A stretch of 64,000 nucleotides of DNA from Monomorium pharaonis (taxonomy: Eukaryota > Arthropoda > Insecta > Hymenoptera > Formicidae), in NCBI RefSeq assembly GCF_013373865.1, contig NC_050468.1:9176510-9240509 (forward strand), given 5' to 3'. Under the pieces are notes generated by a model, which was given only the letters and a program-made list of their open reading frames with translations, did not search any database and was not told the origin of the DNA. A program made the translations under genes and the position numbers. Shown in pieces: positions 63,970 through 64,000 of this stretch (positions within the stretch are counted from its first letter, which is position 1; each line of letters opens with the position of its first letter).

Positions 63970-64000
63970 CTGAACGGAACGGACGTCGCGAGGAAGAAGA

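Overview
The window looks like arthropod, most likely hymenopteran (possibly ant) nuclear DNA. I infer this from three things: two typical insect Enhancer-of-split complex genes with eukaryotic features (a spliced intron, TATA boxes, AATAAA); a very AT-rich background broken by GC-rich islands in which CpG is not depleted; and abundant microsatellites and palindromic MITE-like repeats. The species cannot be read from the sequence alone.

Only two protein-coding genes are well supported, both on the + strand. At 24.5-25.8 kb is a Bearded-family gene of the E(spl) m-alpha type: a 175-residue Neuralized-inhibitor-like protein. It has a TATA promoter with a textbook head-to-head Su(H) paired site plus a proneural E-box, and a 3' region with three K boxes and one GY box. 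At 62.6-64.0 kb is an E(spl)/HES bHLH-Orange repressor of 207 residues ending in WRPW. It is split by one 210-bp phase-0 intron and sits behind a TATA promoter with proneural E-boxes, a HES-type C site and a second Su(H) paired site. In both promoters the two Su(H) half-sites are 17 bp apart, so both genes look like direct targets of Notch plus proneural proteins. In the pathway, Notch activates both; the bHLH protein represses proneural genes through Groucho, and the Bearded-family protein dampens Neuralized-dependent Delta signalling. Together they mark the window as most of an insect Enhancer-of-split complex, with its 3' side cut off by the window end.

The 37.7 kb between the two genes, and the 24 kb upstream of the first, contain no recognisable gene. 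They hold AT-rich spacer, GC-rich CpG islands that may be regulatory, simple repeats, three small families of dispersed repeats and several hairpins or palindromes. The most interesting non-genic site is at 37.35-37.45 kb: two perfect Su(H) octamers and an E-box lie upstream of a TATA-like box at nearly the same distance as in the two real genes, followed by a 100-codon ORF. It could be a third, undescribed Notch-responsive transcript. A second lead is a Su(H) site next to a perfect proneural E-box at 52.96 kb.

Many long ORFs occur in the GC-rich islands, often overlapping on both strands. I judge these to be by-products of composition and do not list them as genes.
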